Below, one piece after another: positions 1 to 6,574 of a DNA stretch of 11,509 nt. Source of the DNA: JAZGDL01 sp036477795. GTDB taxonomy: Bacteria > Planctomycetota > Phycisphaerae > UBA1845. Every line of letters begins with the position of its first letter. Position 1 is the stretch's first letter. The stretch covers positions 1 to 11,509 of the forward strand of contig JAZGDL010000280.1 in assembly GCA_036477795.1 (NCBI GenBank), in the 5' to 3' direction. The notes below the pieces were generated by a model. That model had not been told where the DNA came from. It made no database searches and saw only the letters and a program-made list of their open reading frames with translations. A program made the position numbers and the translations under genes.

Positions 1-2313
1 CGCGACCACGTGCTCAGCGATCGTTATAACCAGGCAAACCAGGTCCTGCTGCGCGCCCGCCAGATCGTTGAGGCCGGCAAGACGTTCGCCGACCCGGTGG
101 CACGCTACCAAGCCCTCCGCCACGACGTCGAAGCCCTGGCCCGCTACGTCGAGGACGAACAGCGCCGCTTCGAAGAGCAGGAGATCAGCCGTCAGCGTAC
201 CGAAGCCCGACAGCAGCAGGGCGAGCGCCTGCGGCGCACCCGCAAGAACAAGCGCGAACGAATCAATTCACTGATGACCCAGGCGCTGCTGCACCGCAAG
301 GACCGTGACTACGACGCCGCCATCAACGTCCTCAAGCAGGTAATGGCCATCGATTCCACCAACGACACTGCCCGCTGGCTCATGGACGCACTGGAGGATC
401 AGCAGGCCTTCGCCATCCAGCGCCATCTCCGCGACGACCGCACCAGGCAGACCCAAAACGTCTTGATCGACGTCACGCGAAGCCAAGTCCCCTGGTGGCA
501 GGATATCACCTACCCGAAGAACTGGCTCGACATCATCAGCCGGCCGACACGACGCATACCAGGAACCGAGATGTTGGAGGGTATCGACGCCGATATACAA
601 TCCCGCCTGGACAAGCCCCTTCGCATTCATTTCGACGGTGATCCGTTTGATGAGGTCATCGAGCGGCTCGCCGAGGCTAATGACGTAAACATTTCCGTCG
701 TCTGGAGCGATCTGGCCGCGGCGGCCATCGATCCGAATTCCCCGGTGCGGTTGAAGCTGTCCAATCCGGTCCCATTCAGCACCGCGCTGCGTGAAGTCCT
801 GGACCAAGTCGGCGGCAACAAGGCTGAGCTGGGCTACCTGGCCAACGGGGGCGTGATCAAGGTGGCCACCAAGGGCTTTCTCGACCGCCACGTTTATGAC
901 AACGTCTATGACGTGCGCGACCTGCTCATGCCCATACCCGATTTCACTGACGCGCCGACGATGGATCTGGCCGAGGTCAATGCTCTTGTTGCCGCCCGCT
1001 CTACGAGGAGGTTTGACAGCGGGGGCGGGTCAATGTTTCCGCAAGAGGACGATGAGTATTCAGAAGAGCTCTCTGAGAAGGACGCCGACAAGCTCATCGC
1101 CCTCATTCGCGAGACAATCGAACCGGACAGTTGGCGGGCCAACGGCGGCAATGTGGGCTCGATCACCGAAATCAACGGCCAGTTGGTCATTACCCAGACA
1201 CCCACAGGCCACGCCCGCGTCGGCGGGCTGCTTTCCAAATTGCGGGAGCAGCGGGCCGTGCAGGTCGCCGTCGAAGCCCGTTTCATCACTATCCAAAGCA
1301 ACTATCTCGAAGAGTTGGGTCTGGACCTCGATATCATCCTCAATGCCGGAAACGCGGGCTTCGATCTGCTGCCCGGTGGTGGCGGCACCCTACTCGTCGA
1401 TCCGGTGCTGGGGTCGCGCCTGCTTCTGCCCCGCTCCTTCTCGCGCGCAGGCTTTGGCCCGTCCGTTCCGACGCTGGGCGCGCCTTTGGTGGGCGCGGCC
1501 CTTCCGCAGCCGTTCACCAACGCCGGGCTGGTCCCGGGACGCGGTAACAGCGGCATCGGAGGACGCGGCGGAACCCCGTTCCCGGTCGTCAACAACGTGC
1601 TGCAATTCACCGACCCCGGCACGCTCACCAGTGACCTGCCCGGCTCGTTCGCCGGCAACCCCACGTTGCAGCCGGCGCTGGCCGTGTTCGGCAGCTTTCT
1701 CGACAACATCCAGGTTGACTTTCTGCTTCGCGCAACCCAGGCCGATTCGCGCACCAGCCTCCTGACCGCGCCGCGACTGGTGCTGTTCAACGGGCAGCGG
1801 GCCTGGGTCGCCGTCGTCAACCAGCAGTCGTTCGTAAGTTCGCTCCAGCCCATCATCGACGCCCAAGGCCAGCAACCTTTGATAGCCACCATCGAAACCG
1901 GCGCGGTACTCGACGCTCAGACCACCGTTTCGTCGGACAAGCGATACGTCACCATGACGCTCAGGCCGTCCGTCGGTCGTCTGCTGGGCATTCAAACCTT
2001 CGCCTTTTCCACGGGGGCCGCGGCCGGACAGGGCGCTTTCGTACAGCTCCCCAACATCAGCCGCCAGGTGCTGCGCACCACGGTCACCGTCCCCGACGGC
2101 GGGACGTTGCTCATCGGAGGCCAAAAGCTGGCCGGCGAAATCGAAATCGAATCCGGCGTCCCCATCCTCTCCAAAATACCCATCCTCAAACGCATCTATT
2201 CCTCACGAACGCTGGTCAAAGACGAGCAGGTCCTGCTGATTCTGATCAAACCCAAGATCATCATCCAGTCGGAGGCTGAGCAGGAAGCTTTCCCAACGTT
2301 TGACCAGGGCTAG
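1..2313 (+). CDS. Secretin-family protein (type II/III secretion / type IV pilus secretin-like), 5' partial
   Basis: The frame is open from base 1 and stops at TAG 2311-2313, so the true start lies upstream. A GTG at 10 is in frame, but no signal peptide follows it, as would be expected for a secretin. In order: a charged coiled-coil-like stretch (about 130-260), a TPR-like pair of helices (about 262-415, with AINVLKQVMAIDSTN), an STN/secretin N-like domain (about 616-870, starting LRIHFDGDPFDEVIERLAE), a second N-type segment (about 1080-1260), and the secretin core from QVAVEARFITI (about 1261) to the end. The core carries the C-terminal signature VPILSKIPILKRIYSSR preceded by TVPDGGTLLIGGQ. 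A Gly/Pro-rich insertion (about 1370-1650) sits inside the core. By family it should form an outer-membrane multimeric channel. No other secretion-machine gene is adjacent, so the system it serves is unknown. The last codons (FDQG) belong to a repeat that continues downstream. Confidence 0.9.
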   Translation, partial: RDHVLSDRYNQANQVLLRARQIVEAGKTFADPVARYQALRHDVEALARYVEDEQRRFEEQEISRQRTEARQQQGERLRRTRKNKRERINSLMTQALLHRKDRDYDAAINVLKQVMAIDSTNDTARWLMDALEDQQAFAIQRHLRDDRTRQTQNVLIDVTRSQVPWWQDITYPKNWLDIISRPTRRIPGTEMLEGIDADIQSRLDKPLRIHFDGDPFDEVIERLAEANDVNISVVWSDLAAAAIDPNSPVRLKLSNPVPFSTALREVLDQVGGNKAELGYLANGGVIKVATKGFLDRHVYDNVYDVRDLLMPIPDFTDAPTMDLAEVNALVAARSTRRFDSGGGSMFPQEDDEYSEELSEKDADKLIALIRETIEPDSWRANGGNVGSITEINGQLVITQTPTGHARVGGLLSKLREQRAVQVAVEARFITIQSNYLEELGLDLDIILNAGNAGFDLLPGGGGTLLVDPVLGSRLLLPRSFSRAGFGPSVPTLGAPLVGAALPQPFTNAGLVPGRGNSGIGGRGGTPFPVVNNVLQFTDPGTLTSDLPGSFAGNPTLQPALAVFGSFLDNIQVDFLLRATQADSRTSLLTAPRLVLFNGQRAWVAVVNQQSFVSSLQPIIDAQGQQPLIATIETGAVLDAQTTVSSDKRYVTMTLRPSVGRLLGIQTFAFSTGAAAGQGAFVQLPNISRQVLRTTVTVPDGGTLLIGGQKLAGEIEIESGVPILSKIPILKRIYSSRTLVKDEQVLLILIKPKIIIQSEAEQEAFPTFDQG

Positions 2314-2455
2314 CAACAGAGCCGCGACCGTCAGGGAGCGGGGATTGGGCATTGCGGATTGCGGATCGACGATTGTGGATTGTGGATTGCGGATTGCGGA
2401 TTGTTCACTTCCGTCCCTCCGTGCCTTCGTCCCTTCGTGCCTTCGTGCCTTCGTC
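2311..2455 (+). repeat. Composite intercistronic repeat, copy 1
   Basis: Three parts are visible. A 30-bp head (2311-2340) begins with the stop codon of the secretin gene and matches 4241-4270 at 28 of 30 positions. A 7-nt tandem array of nine GGATTGC-like units runs from 2342 to 2404. A tandem of five 8-nt CCTTCGTG-like units runs from 2416 to 2455. The second copy at 4241-4336 has the same order of parts. Weaker similarity extends about 14 nt upstream into coding sequence. Read on the minus strand, the 8-nt array encodes ARRHEGTK-type peptides, which are known to me as spurious translations in planctomycete-like genomes. Confidence 0.85.
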
Positions 2456-3194
2456 TCGACTTCCCAGACTGATACCCGCTTCAATCGTACTTTGTACGCT
2501 TACCTGTTTTTCCATCGCGCAAGAAACCGGCGAGCCCCAGCAGAAAGGAATCACCCAATACGCCCGCGGCGTGCGCATCGACTGGACCAGGCCGCGGGTC
2601 GAAGTCAAAGGTCGCGTGGTCCTTCGCGAAGGCCTGCTGGAGCTGTTTGCGTGCAGCCCGCGCACCCGCGAGCACGAAAGCATCGTCGTCGTCGAAGCGC
2701 AGCCGCTGCGCATCTTCCAGGCCCTCGGTCTTGCAGGCTTGACGTCCGGACGCCCCATTACACTTGATCGTGACAGCGGAACGTGGCGCCCCGCCACCGG
2801 TGACACCGTCCGTATCGAAGTAAGCTGGCGGTACGATGGCAAACAACATACCGCCGACATCGGGACGTGGATGACGGACGTCTCAACGGAGCGGCACCCG
2901 CCGCCCGGCATCTGGCGCTTCGCCGGTTCCGCCCGCGATAAAGACGGCGCCTTCATGGCGGACGTCGACGGAACCGTCATCTGCGTCGTCGATTTCCCCT
3001 CGGCGCTCATCGCAATCGGGGAGTTGAAATCGGCCGACAACAGCGCCCTTTGGGTCCGGGCTGACACCGGGAGAATCCCACCGATCGGCACGCCGGTCAC
3101 CCTCCTCTTCTCTCCGGTGAAACCCGGCGCCAAACCACCCGAAAAGTCAACGGTTGACCGTTCGCCGCGGACCGGCAATAGTGAGCACCCATGA
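2445..3194 (+). CDS. YdjY domain-containing exported protein
   Basis: This frame encodes about 249 residues from GTG 2445. That start gives MPSSRLPRLIPASIVLCTLT, continuing CFSIA before QETGE, which reads as a type I signal peptide with a likely cut after SIA. GTG 2421 and TTG 2352 are other in-frame starts, but they lie deeper in the repeat and give repeat-derived residues. No Shine-Dalgarno motif is seen. The mature part matches the YdjY pattern: GVRIDWTRPRVEVKGRVVLR (about 42-61), LLELFAC, then the hallmark REHES (about 75-79) and a second beta-rich half. The function of the family is not established; a periplasmic role is inferred from the signal peptide. The stop overlaps the ATG of kdsD by four bases (ATGA at 3191-3194), so the two are probably translationally coupled. 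Confidence 0.75.
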   Translation: MPSSRLPRLIPASIVLCTLTCFSIAQETGEPQQKGITQYARGVRIDWTRPRVEVKGRVVLREGLLELFACSPRTREHESIVVVEAQPLRIFQALGLAGLTSGRPITLDRDSGTWRPATGDTVRIEVSWRYDGKQHTADIGTWMTDVSTERHPPPGIWRFAGSARDKDGAFMADVDGTVICVVDFPSALIAIGELKSADNSALWVRADTGRIPPIGTPVTLLFSPVKPGAKPPEKSTVDRSPRTGNSEHP

Positions 3195-4243
3195 AGGCAA
3201 CTGTCGTCCAGAACCCCTCGTCCGAGCCGCGGGATTCATCCCGCGCGCCGTCGCCCGATCCGCAGTGGATCCTGCGACGGGGGCGCGACATCCTCGCCCA
3301 AGAAGCGAGAGCCATCCAGGCCGCCGGCTCCCGGCTGGACAAAGAATTCGCCGGCGCGGTCCAGCTCATGCTCGATTGTGCAGGGCGCATCGCCGTTTCC
3401 GGCATGGGCAAGGCCGGCAACATCGGGGACAAGCTCCACGCCACCCTCTCCAGCACCGGCACACCCGCCTACATCCTGCACCCCGTCGAAGCCCTCCACG
3501 GCGACCTGGGCATGATTCAGCCGCAGGACATTCTCCTGGTGCTGAGCAAGAGCGGCGAGACCGAGGAGCTTGCTCGGCTGATACCCACCGTGTCCGGAAT
3601 CGGTTGCAAGATCGTGCTGCTGACCGCCAATCGTGATTCCAAGTGTGCCGGGCTCTCCGACATTGTGATTGACATCGGCGACGTCCCCGAAGCGTGTCCC
3701 CTGGGCATGGCCCCCAGTTCGTCCACCGCCGCCATGCTCGCCGTCGGTGACGCGTTGGCGCTCACCGTCATGGAGCTCAAGCACATCCAGCCCGAGCAAT
3801 ACGCGGCTTTTCATCCCGGCGGCGCCCTCGGTCGAAGCTTGATGCGCGTTACGGAGATCATGCGCACCGGACTCAACTGCCCGCGGGTGCACCTCGATGA
3901 CACCCTGGAAGCCTACGCTGCCGCCGTCAGCGCCGCGCCCAAGCGGGCCGGTGCCGCCGCCGTGGTCGATGACCAGGGGAAGCTCGTCGGCATCTTTACC
4001 CATGGTGATCTATCCCGACTGCTTCGTGAAAGCGAGCACCCCGCCAAACGCAAGTTGCGCGACGTCATGACCGCCGCACCCAAGATCGTCAACGTCGACG
4101 CCAAGGTGGCCGACGCCTTACGCATCATGCAGCCCTACCGCATCGACGAGTTGCCCGTTGTCGACGACGACCACCGCCTTGTCGGACTGATCGACATTCA
4201 GGATCTGTTGGCCAGAGGCTACTCGGCATTCGACGAAGGTTAG
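3191..4243 (+). CDS. kdsD: Arabinose-5-phosphate isomerase (KpsF/GutQ/KdsD family)
   Basis: This 350-residue protein has a SIS isomerase domain (about 55-215) followed by two CBS domains (about 223-285 and 290-345), the standard layout. The enzyme interconverts ribulose-5-phosphate and arabinose-5-phosphate, the first committed step of Kdo synthesis for LPS, in the cytoplasm. Motifs seen are GMGKAGNIG, STGTPA, HPVEALHGDLGM, SKSGETEE, EACPLGMAPSSST and HPGGALGR. Aligned by eye with the E. coli enzyme at a constant offset of 15, the catalytic Lys59, Glu111, Glu152 and His193 correspond to Lys74, Glu126, Glu167 and His208, so activity is expected. ATG 3191 is supported by the 4-nt overlap with the upstream gene. 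The first 30 residues are a non-conserved extension containing a 23-bp palindromic repeat (3227-3249). The C-terminus (SAFDEG) continues past the usual end of the second CBS domain and matches the end of the secretin. Confidence 0.95.
   Translation: MKATVVQNPSSEPRDSSRAPSPDPQWILRRGRDILAQEARAIQAAGSRLDKEFAGAVQLMLDCAGRIAVSGMGKAGNIGDKLHATLSSTGTPAYILHPVEALHGDLGMIQPQDILLVLSKSGETEELARLIPTVSGIGCKIVLLTANRDSKCAGLSDIVIDIGDVPEACPLGMAPSSSTAAMLAVGDALALTVMELKHIQPEQYAAFHPGGALGRSLMRVTEIMRTGLNCPRVHLDDTLEAYAAAVSAAPKRAGAAAVVDDQGKLVGIFTHGDLSRLLRESEHPAKRKLRDVMTAAPKIVNVDAKVADALRIMQPYRIDELPVVDDDHRLVGLIDIQDLLARGYSAFDEG
3227..3249 (+). repeat. 23-bp palindromic repeat inside kdsD (copy A)
   Basis: These 23 bases are identical to 5067-5089. 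The core GCGGGATTCATCCCGC is an inverted repeat able to form a hairpin with a 6-bp stem and TTCA loop. Here it is translated, contributing residues PRDSSRAP of the poorly conserved KdsD N-terminal extension. Confidence 0.85.
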
Positions 4244-4336
4244 CAACAGAGACGCGACCGTGAGGGAGCGTGAGGGAGCGGATTGACGATTGACGATTGA
4301 CGATTGGGCGTTGTCCTTCGTGCCTTCGTGCCTCCG
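4241..4336 (+). repeat. Composite intercistronic repeat, copy 2
   Basis: The head at 4241-4270 starts with the kdsD stop codon and matches copy 1 at 28 of 30 positions. A 10-bp direct duplication (TGAGGGAGCG, 4261-4270 and 4271-4280) follows. Then come five 7-nt GATTGAC-type units (4280-4314) and two 8-nt CCTTCGTG units (4315-4330). A degenerate third unit leads into the GTG at 4337. The order of the parts is the same as at 2311-2455, with fewer units in both arrays. Confidence 0.85.
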
Positions 4337-5047
4337 GTGAACGACTTGCTCCTTTCGATCATCATCCCGGTCTACAATGAAGAATCCACGCTGTTCGATA
4401 TCATCGAACGGGTCGTCGCGGTGGACATCGGCATCAAGCGCGAGTTCATACTGGTCGACGACGGCAGCACCGACGGCACCCGCAGTCTCTACCCCCAATG
4501 CCGGACGAAGTGGCCCGACGAGACCTTCAACGTGAAGCTCCAGTCGGTCAACAAGGGCAAAGGGGCCGCCATCCGCGCCGGCCTGGCGCTGGCCGGGGGC
4601 GACATCATCATCATTCAGGACGCCGATCTCGAATACGACCCCGCCGACTATCCCCGCCTGCTGCAGCCCATCCTGGACAACAAAGCCGACGTGGTCTACG
4701 GCTCACGGTTCCTCTGTTCCAACGCCCACCGGGTGCTGGGTTTCTGGCACACCTTGGGCAACCGCGTGCTCACCGGCTTCTCCAATATGTTTACTGACCT
4801 GAATCTCACCGATATGGAAACCTGCTACAAGGTTTTCACGAAGGAGGTCGCCGAGTCTCTCGACCTGGTGAGCAACCGGTTCACCGTCGAGCCGGAGATC
4901 ACCGCCAAAGTCGCCAACGGCGGCTGGCGTCTCTACGAAGTAGGCATCAGCTACGCCGGCCGCTCCTACGGTCAGGGCAAGAAGATCACCTGGGTCGACG
5001 GCCTGGCCGCCCTTTGGGCCGTTTTCCGCTTCCGCTTTTTCAGTTGA
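4337..5047 (+). CDS. Glycosyltransferase family 2 (dolichol-phosphate mannosyltransferase-like)
   Basis: GTG 4337 gives 236 residues starting MNDLLLSIIIPVYNEE, the usual N-terminus of this family. Earlier in-frame starts (4304, 4328) would only add repeat-derived residues. GT-A fold motifs are present: VDDGSTDGT (about 40-48), NKGKGAAIRAGL (72-83), and QDADLEYDP with a DxD at Asp95 and Asp97 for metal and nucleotide-sugar binding, then ADVVYGSRF. There is no C-terminal membrane domain, so it is a compact soluble or peripheral enzyme. It ends DGLAALWAVFRFRFFS. By family it would transfer a sugar from a nucleotide donor to a polyprenyl phosphate or cell-envelope acceptor; the substrate cannot be read from the sequence. 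It lies 93 nt after kdsD, with the repeat filling the gap, and probably belongs to the same transcription unit. No Shine-Dalgarno is visible. Confidence 0.88.
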   Translation: MNDLLLSIIIPVYNEESTLFDIIERVVAVDIGIKREFILVDDGSTDGTRSLYPQCRTKWPDETFNVKLQSVNKGKGAAIRAGLALAGGDIIIIQDADLEYDPADYPRLLQPILDNKADVVYGSRFLCSNAHRVLGFWHTLGNRVLTGFSNMFTDLNLTDMETCYKVFTKEVAESLDLVSNRFTVEPEITAKVANGGWRLYEVGISYAGRSYGQGKKITWVDGLAALWAVFRFRFFS

Positions 5048-5066
5048 CCGCGATCATTCCCCGGAC

Positions 5067-5089
5067 CCGCGGGATTCATCCCGCGCGCC
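5067..5089 (+). repeat. 23-bp palindromic repeat, intergenic (copy B)
   Basis: This is identical to 3227-3249. Here it lies 20 bases after the stop of the glycosyltransferase, and its hairpin (6-bp stem) could act as an mRNA 3' end structure, although no T-tract follows. The rest of the 5048-5203 gap holds only a short 10-base direct repeat (GCGCGTCACC at 5128 and 5176). Confidence 0.8.
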
Positions 5090-5203
5090 TCAAGTCCCAA
5101 CGTCCTTCAACAACCACGACAACAACCGCGCGTCACCCGTCGTGCGAATCATAACCTCCGACGCCAACGAAACTTGCGCGTCACCTACCAACGGAACTTC
5201 GGA

Positions 5204-5500
5204 CTAACCGGTGGGGCTGAAAAACGCGTCGGGAAATTGCGGTGGAAAGTCGACGATCAAGCCGGTGGTCCGCCGGCAGCGCGGCGAGTAGATGAGCCCT
5301 CGAGTTGGTGTGGCCTCGGGCTGCAACATCACAAAGAGCAGCACGGCGAACAACAGCCAGGGAATGATCATTCCGCCTTGCGTCGAACGTTCCACTCTCC
5401 TGGGCCGCTGTTCACGGACGAGTGGACAACCGCATGTAGCGCAGTAGCGGGCTTGTGGGCGGTTTCCGTGCCGGCATCGGCGGCAGCGCGGCGGGTACAC
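5204..5500 (-). CDS. Small zinc-ribbon membrane protein, function unknown
   Basis: The minus strand encodes 98 residues from GTG at 5500-5498. An ATG lies two codons upstream (5506), but the AAGGAG Shine-Dalgarno is only 1 nt from that ATG and 7 nt from the GTG, so the GTG is preferred. The N-terminus has two CxxC pairs (Cys6/Cys9 and Cys20/Cys23, RCRRC and YCATC), a zinc-ribbon arrangement. One hydrophobic helix follows (IIPWLLFAVLLFVML), then a short tail with SPRCRR and a Pro/Phe-rich end. I do not recognise a named family. The ribbon, ribosome binding site and membrane helix together make this frame more credible than the overlapping + strand frames, which show no motif. It is transcribed convergently with the glycosyltransferase and divergently from the lipoprotein at 5707. 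Confidence 0.65.
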   Translation of the reverse strand: MYPPRCRRCRHGNRPQARYCATCGCPLVREQRPRRVERSTQGGMIIPWLLFAVLLFVMLQPEATPTRGLIYSPRCRRTTGLIVDFPPQFPDAFFSPTG

Positions 5501-5506
5501 GACCAT

Positions 5507-5706
5507 ACTCCTTGACTTCTATTCATTCTACCCACAAACCAGGGCCATTTATAGTGCTTGTTTTGCACGGCAGGGTGCCACGGGCGGCCAGTGCGCCCGT
5601 CCAGCGTGGGAGGGGGGCCGGGTCGCGGAAAGAACCGTTGCGACCGGTCTGGCCGTCGTACTGCCGAACAGATAGCCTGACGAGTGACTTTTTGGAGGTG
5701 ACCCCG
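5507..5706. other. Divergent intergenic region with a small hairpin
   Basis: About 200 bases separate the minus-strand zinc-ribbon gene from the + strand lipoprotein, so both promoters should lie here. No convincing -35/-10 pair was found for either. A perfect 7-bp inverted repeat (ACGGGCG 5580-5586 with CGCCCGT 5594-5600, 7-nt loop) sits in the middle, within a GC-rich stretch that resembles dispersed repeats. A strong Shine-Dalgarno GGAGG at 5694-5698 lies 8 nt before the ATG at 5707. Confidence 0.55.
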
Positions 5707-6474
5707 ATGCCGAAGAACCGGCGCTCAAAGATTGCCGCTGCCTGGCTGGGCCTGCTGGTGGCGCCGTTGTCGCTGTCGGCTTGCCAACAATTGTCCGAAA
5801 GCAATGTCCCCGTCGTCTCCAAAGCCTCCGACGTGACCAGCAGCCTCATCGACCTGCCCGTCAGTGGCGTACAGCGCGACAAAGGCATCGCCGCGGCTAC
5901 AGAGGCCATAAAGATCCAGGTCAACCGGCTGGACGTCGAGGCCGTCAACCATACCGTTAAGAAGATCAGTGATCTCATCGAGGAATTCAACGCCCGCCTC
6001 TATGCAATGCAAGATCGAATCACCAGCGAGATCGAACAGGCTCAACTAGCCGAGCTTTCGCGTGCGGTGCGGGAGGCCAGTGCCCAAGCCTCCGCCAAGC
6101 TCAACCAGCTCGACGCCGCCGGCCTCAACCAAGCGGTCAGCCACCTGCGGCAGCTCGCCGTTGAGCTGTCGGACAAGCTCGCCCAGTTGGATATCGAAGC
6201 TGCAAACCGGCTGTTGAAAGAGTCCTCCGAGTTGCGACCGCGCGTTGAGGAGACCCTTACCGAATTGACGGCCTTGACGTGGGAATTGCGGGGAGCGATT
6301 CAGGATCTTCCGCTGGCTGAACTTTCCCAAACGGTGGCAAAGACCGACGCCGCCATTACCGCGATCGGCCGGGCCTTTTCCGTTCTGCGGCTCCTGCTGA
6401 TTATCGTTGTTGTTGCCGTATTGATTCTGTGTCCCTTGCTGCTCATCCGTCGGCTCCGCAGAACCGGGCCCTAG
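5707..6474 (+). CDS. Helical lipoprotein with C-terminal transmembrane segment, function unknown
   Basis: The start ATG 5707 follows a strong GGAGGTGA ribosome binding site with 8-nt spacing from GGAGG; upstream in-frame codons are not needed. The 255-residue product begins with a charged n-region and hydrophobic stretch ending in the lipobox LSAC (Cys26 lipidated). Most of the rest is helix-rich. It contains five 13-residue motif units resembling LNQLDAAGLNQAV at about 72-84, 109-121, 132-144, 158-170 and 198-210. Residues 227-247 form a membrane helix (LRLLLIIVVVAVLILCPLLL) followed by RRLRR, a positively charged tail expected to stay in the cytoplasm. It therefore has both a lipid anchor and a transmembrane anchor. 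Gln27 after the Cys does not signal inner-membrane retention under the E. coli +2 rule, which may not apply here. No named family was recognised. Confidence 0.85.
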   Translation: MPKNRRSKIAAAWLGLLVAPLSLSACQQLSESNVPVVSKASDVTSSLIDLPVSGVQRDKGIAAATEAIKIQVNRLDVEAVNHTVKKISDLIEEFNARLYAMQDRITSEIEQAQLAELSRAVREASAQASAKLNQLDAAGLNQAVSHLRQLAVELSDKLAQLDIEAANRLLKESSELRPRVEETLTELTALTWELRGAIQDLPLAELSQTVAKTDAAITAIGRAFSVLRLLLIIVVVAVLILCPLLLIRRLRRTGP

Positions 6475-6477
6475 GAT

Positions 6478-6554
6478 CGGGGGAGAATCTACGCTGACGC
6501 TGGTGCGAGAATCCATTATCGCACGCCCCGAAATCCTTTGCACTCGCTCCCCCG
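6478..6554 (+). repeat. Nested inverted repeats after the lipoprotein gene
   Basis: A perfect 8-bp outer pair, CGGGGGAG (6478-6485) with CTCCCCCG (6547-6554), encloses an inner 6-bp pair, GTGCGA (6503-6508) with TCGCAC (6519-6524) around a 10-nt loop. The structure starts three bases after the stop at 6474 and its 3' arm lies in the spacer of the predicted promoter for the next gene. It might be an mRNA 3' end structure or regulatory; no T-tract is present. Confidence 0.5.
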
Positions 6555-6565
6555 GCGTGTATAAG
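6538..6565 (+). promoter_or_regulatory. Sigma70-like promoter for the nuclease-like gene
   Basis: TTGCAC (6538-6543) and TATAAG (6560-6565) are separated by 16 nt, a good match to a housekeeping promoter. The predicted start of transcription, about 7 nt after the -10 box, falls around 6572. This is only about three bases before the ATG at 6575, so the mRNA would be almost leaderless, consistent with no Shine-Dalgarno being visible. Confidence 0.45.
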
Positions 6566-6574
6566 TGCTGATCA

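Noticed and set aside
268..891. A 207-residue minus-strand open frame antisense to the secretin gene
   Set aside because: It lies wholly inside a well-supported gene, has no recognisable motif, and GC-rich DNA commonly leaves such antisense frames open.
896..1765. A 289-residue + strand frame inside the secretin gene
   Set aside because: Its composition is rich in Ser, Arg and Pro, without domains, and the secretin frame has clear family motifs across the same bases.
2342..2455. A CRISPR array
   Set aside because: The units are contiguous 7- and 8-nt tandem repeats without spacers and without cas genes.
2203..2484. Minus-strand frame encoding an ARRHEGTKARRH-type peptide
   Set aside because: It is a translation of the octamer and heptamer repeats; the same happens at 4118-4498, so it is a repeat artefact, not a gene.
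5174..5515. A 113-residue + strand frame overlapping the zinc-ribbon gene
   Set aside because: It shows no motif, whereas the minus frame has paired CxxC motifs, a membrane helix and a ribosome binding site.
5455..5706. A longer N-terminus for the lipoprotein, starting at 5455
   Set aside because: The extra 84 residues overlap the opposite-strand gene and hide the signal peptide; the strong ribosome binding site and lipobox fix the start at 5707.
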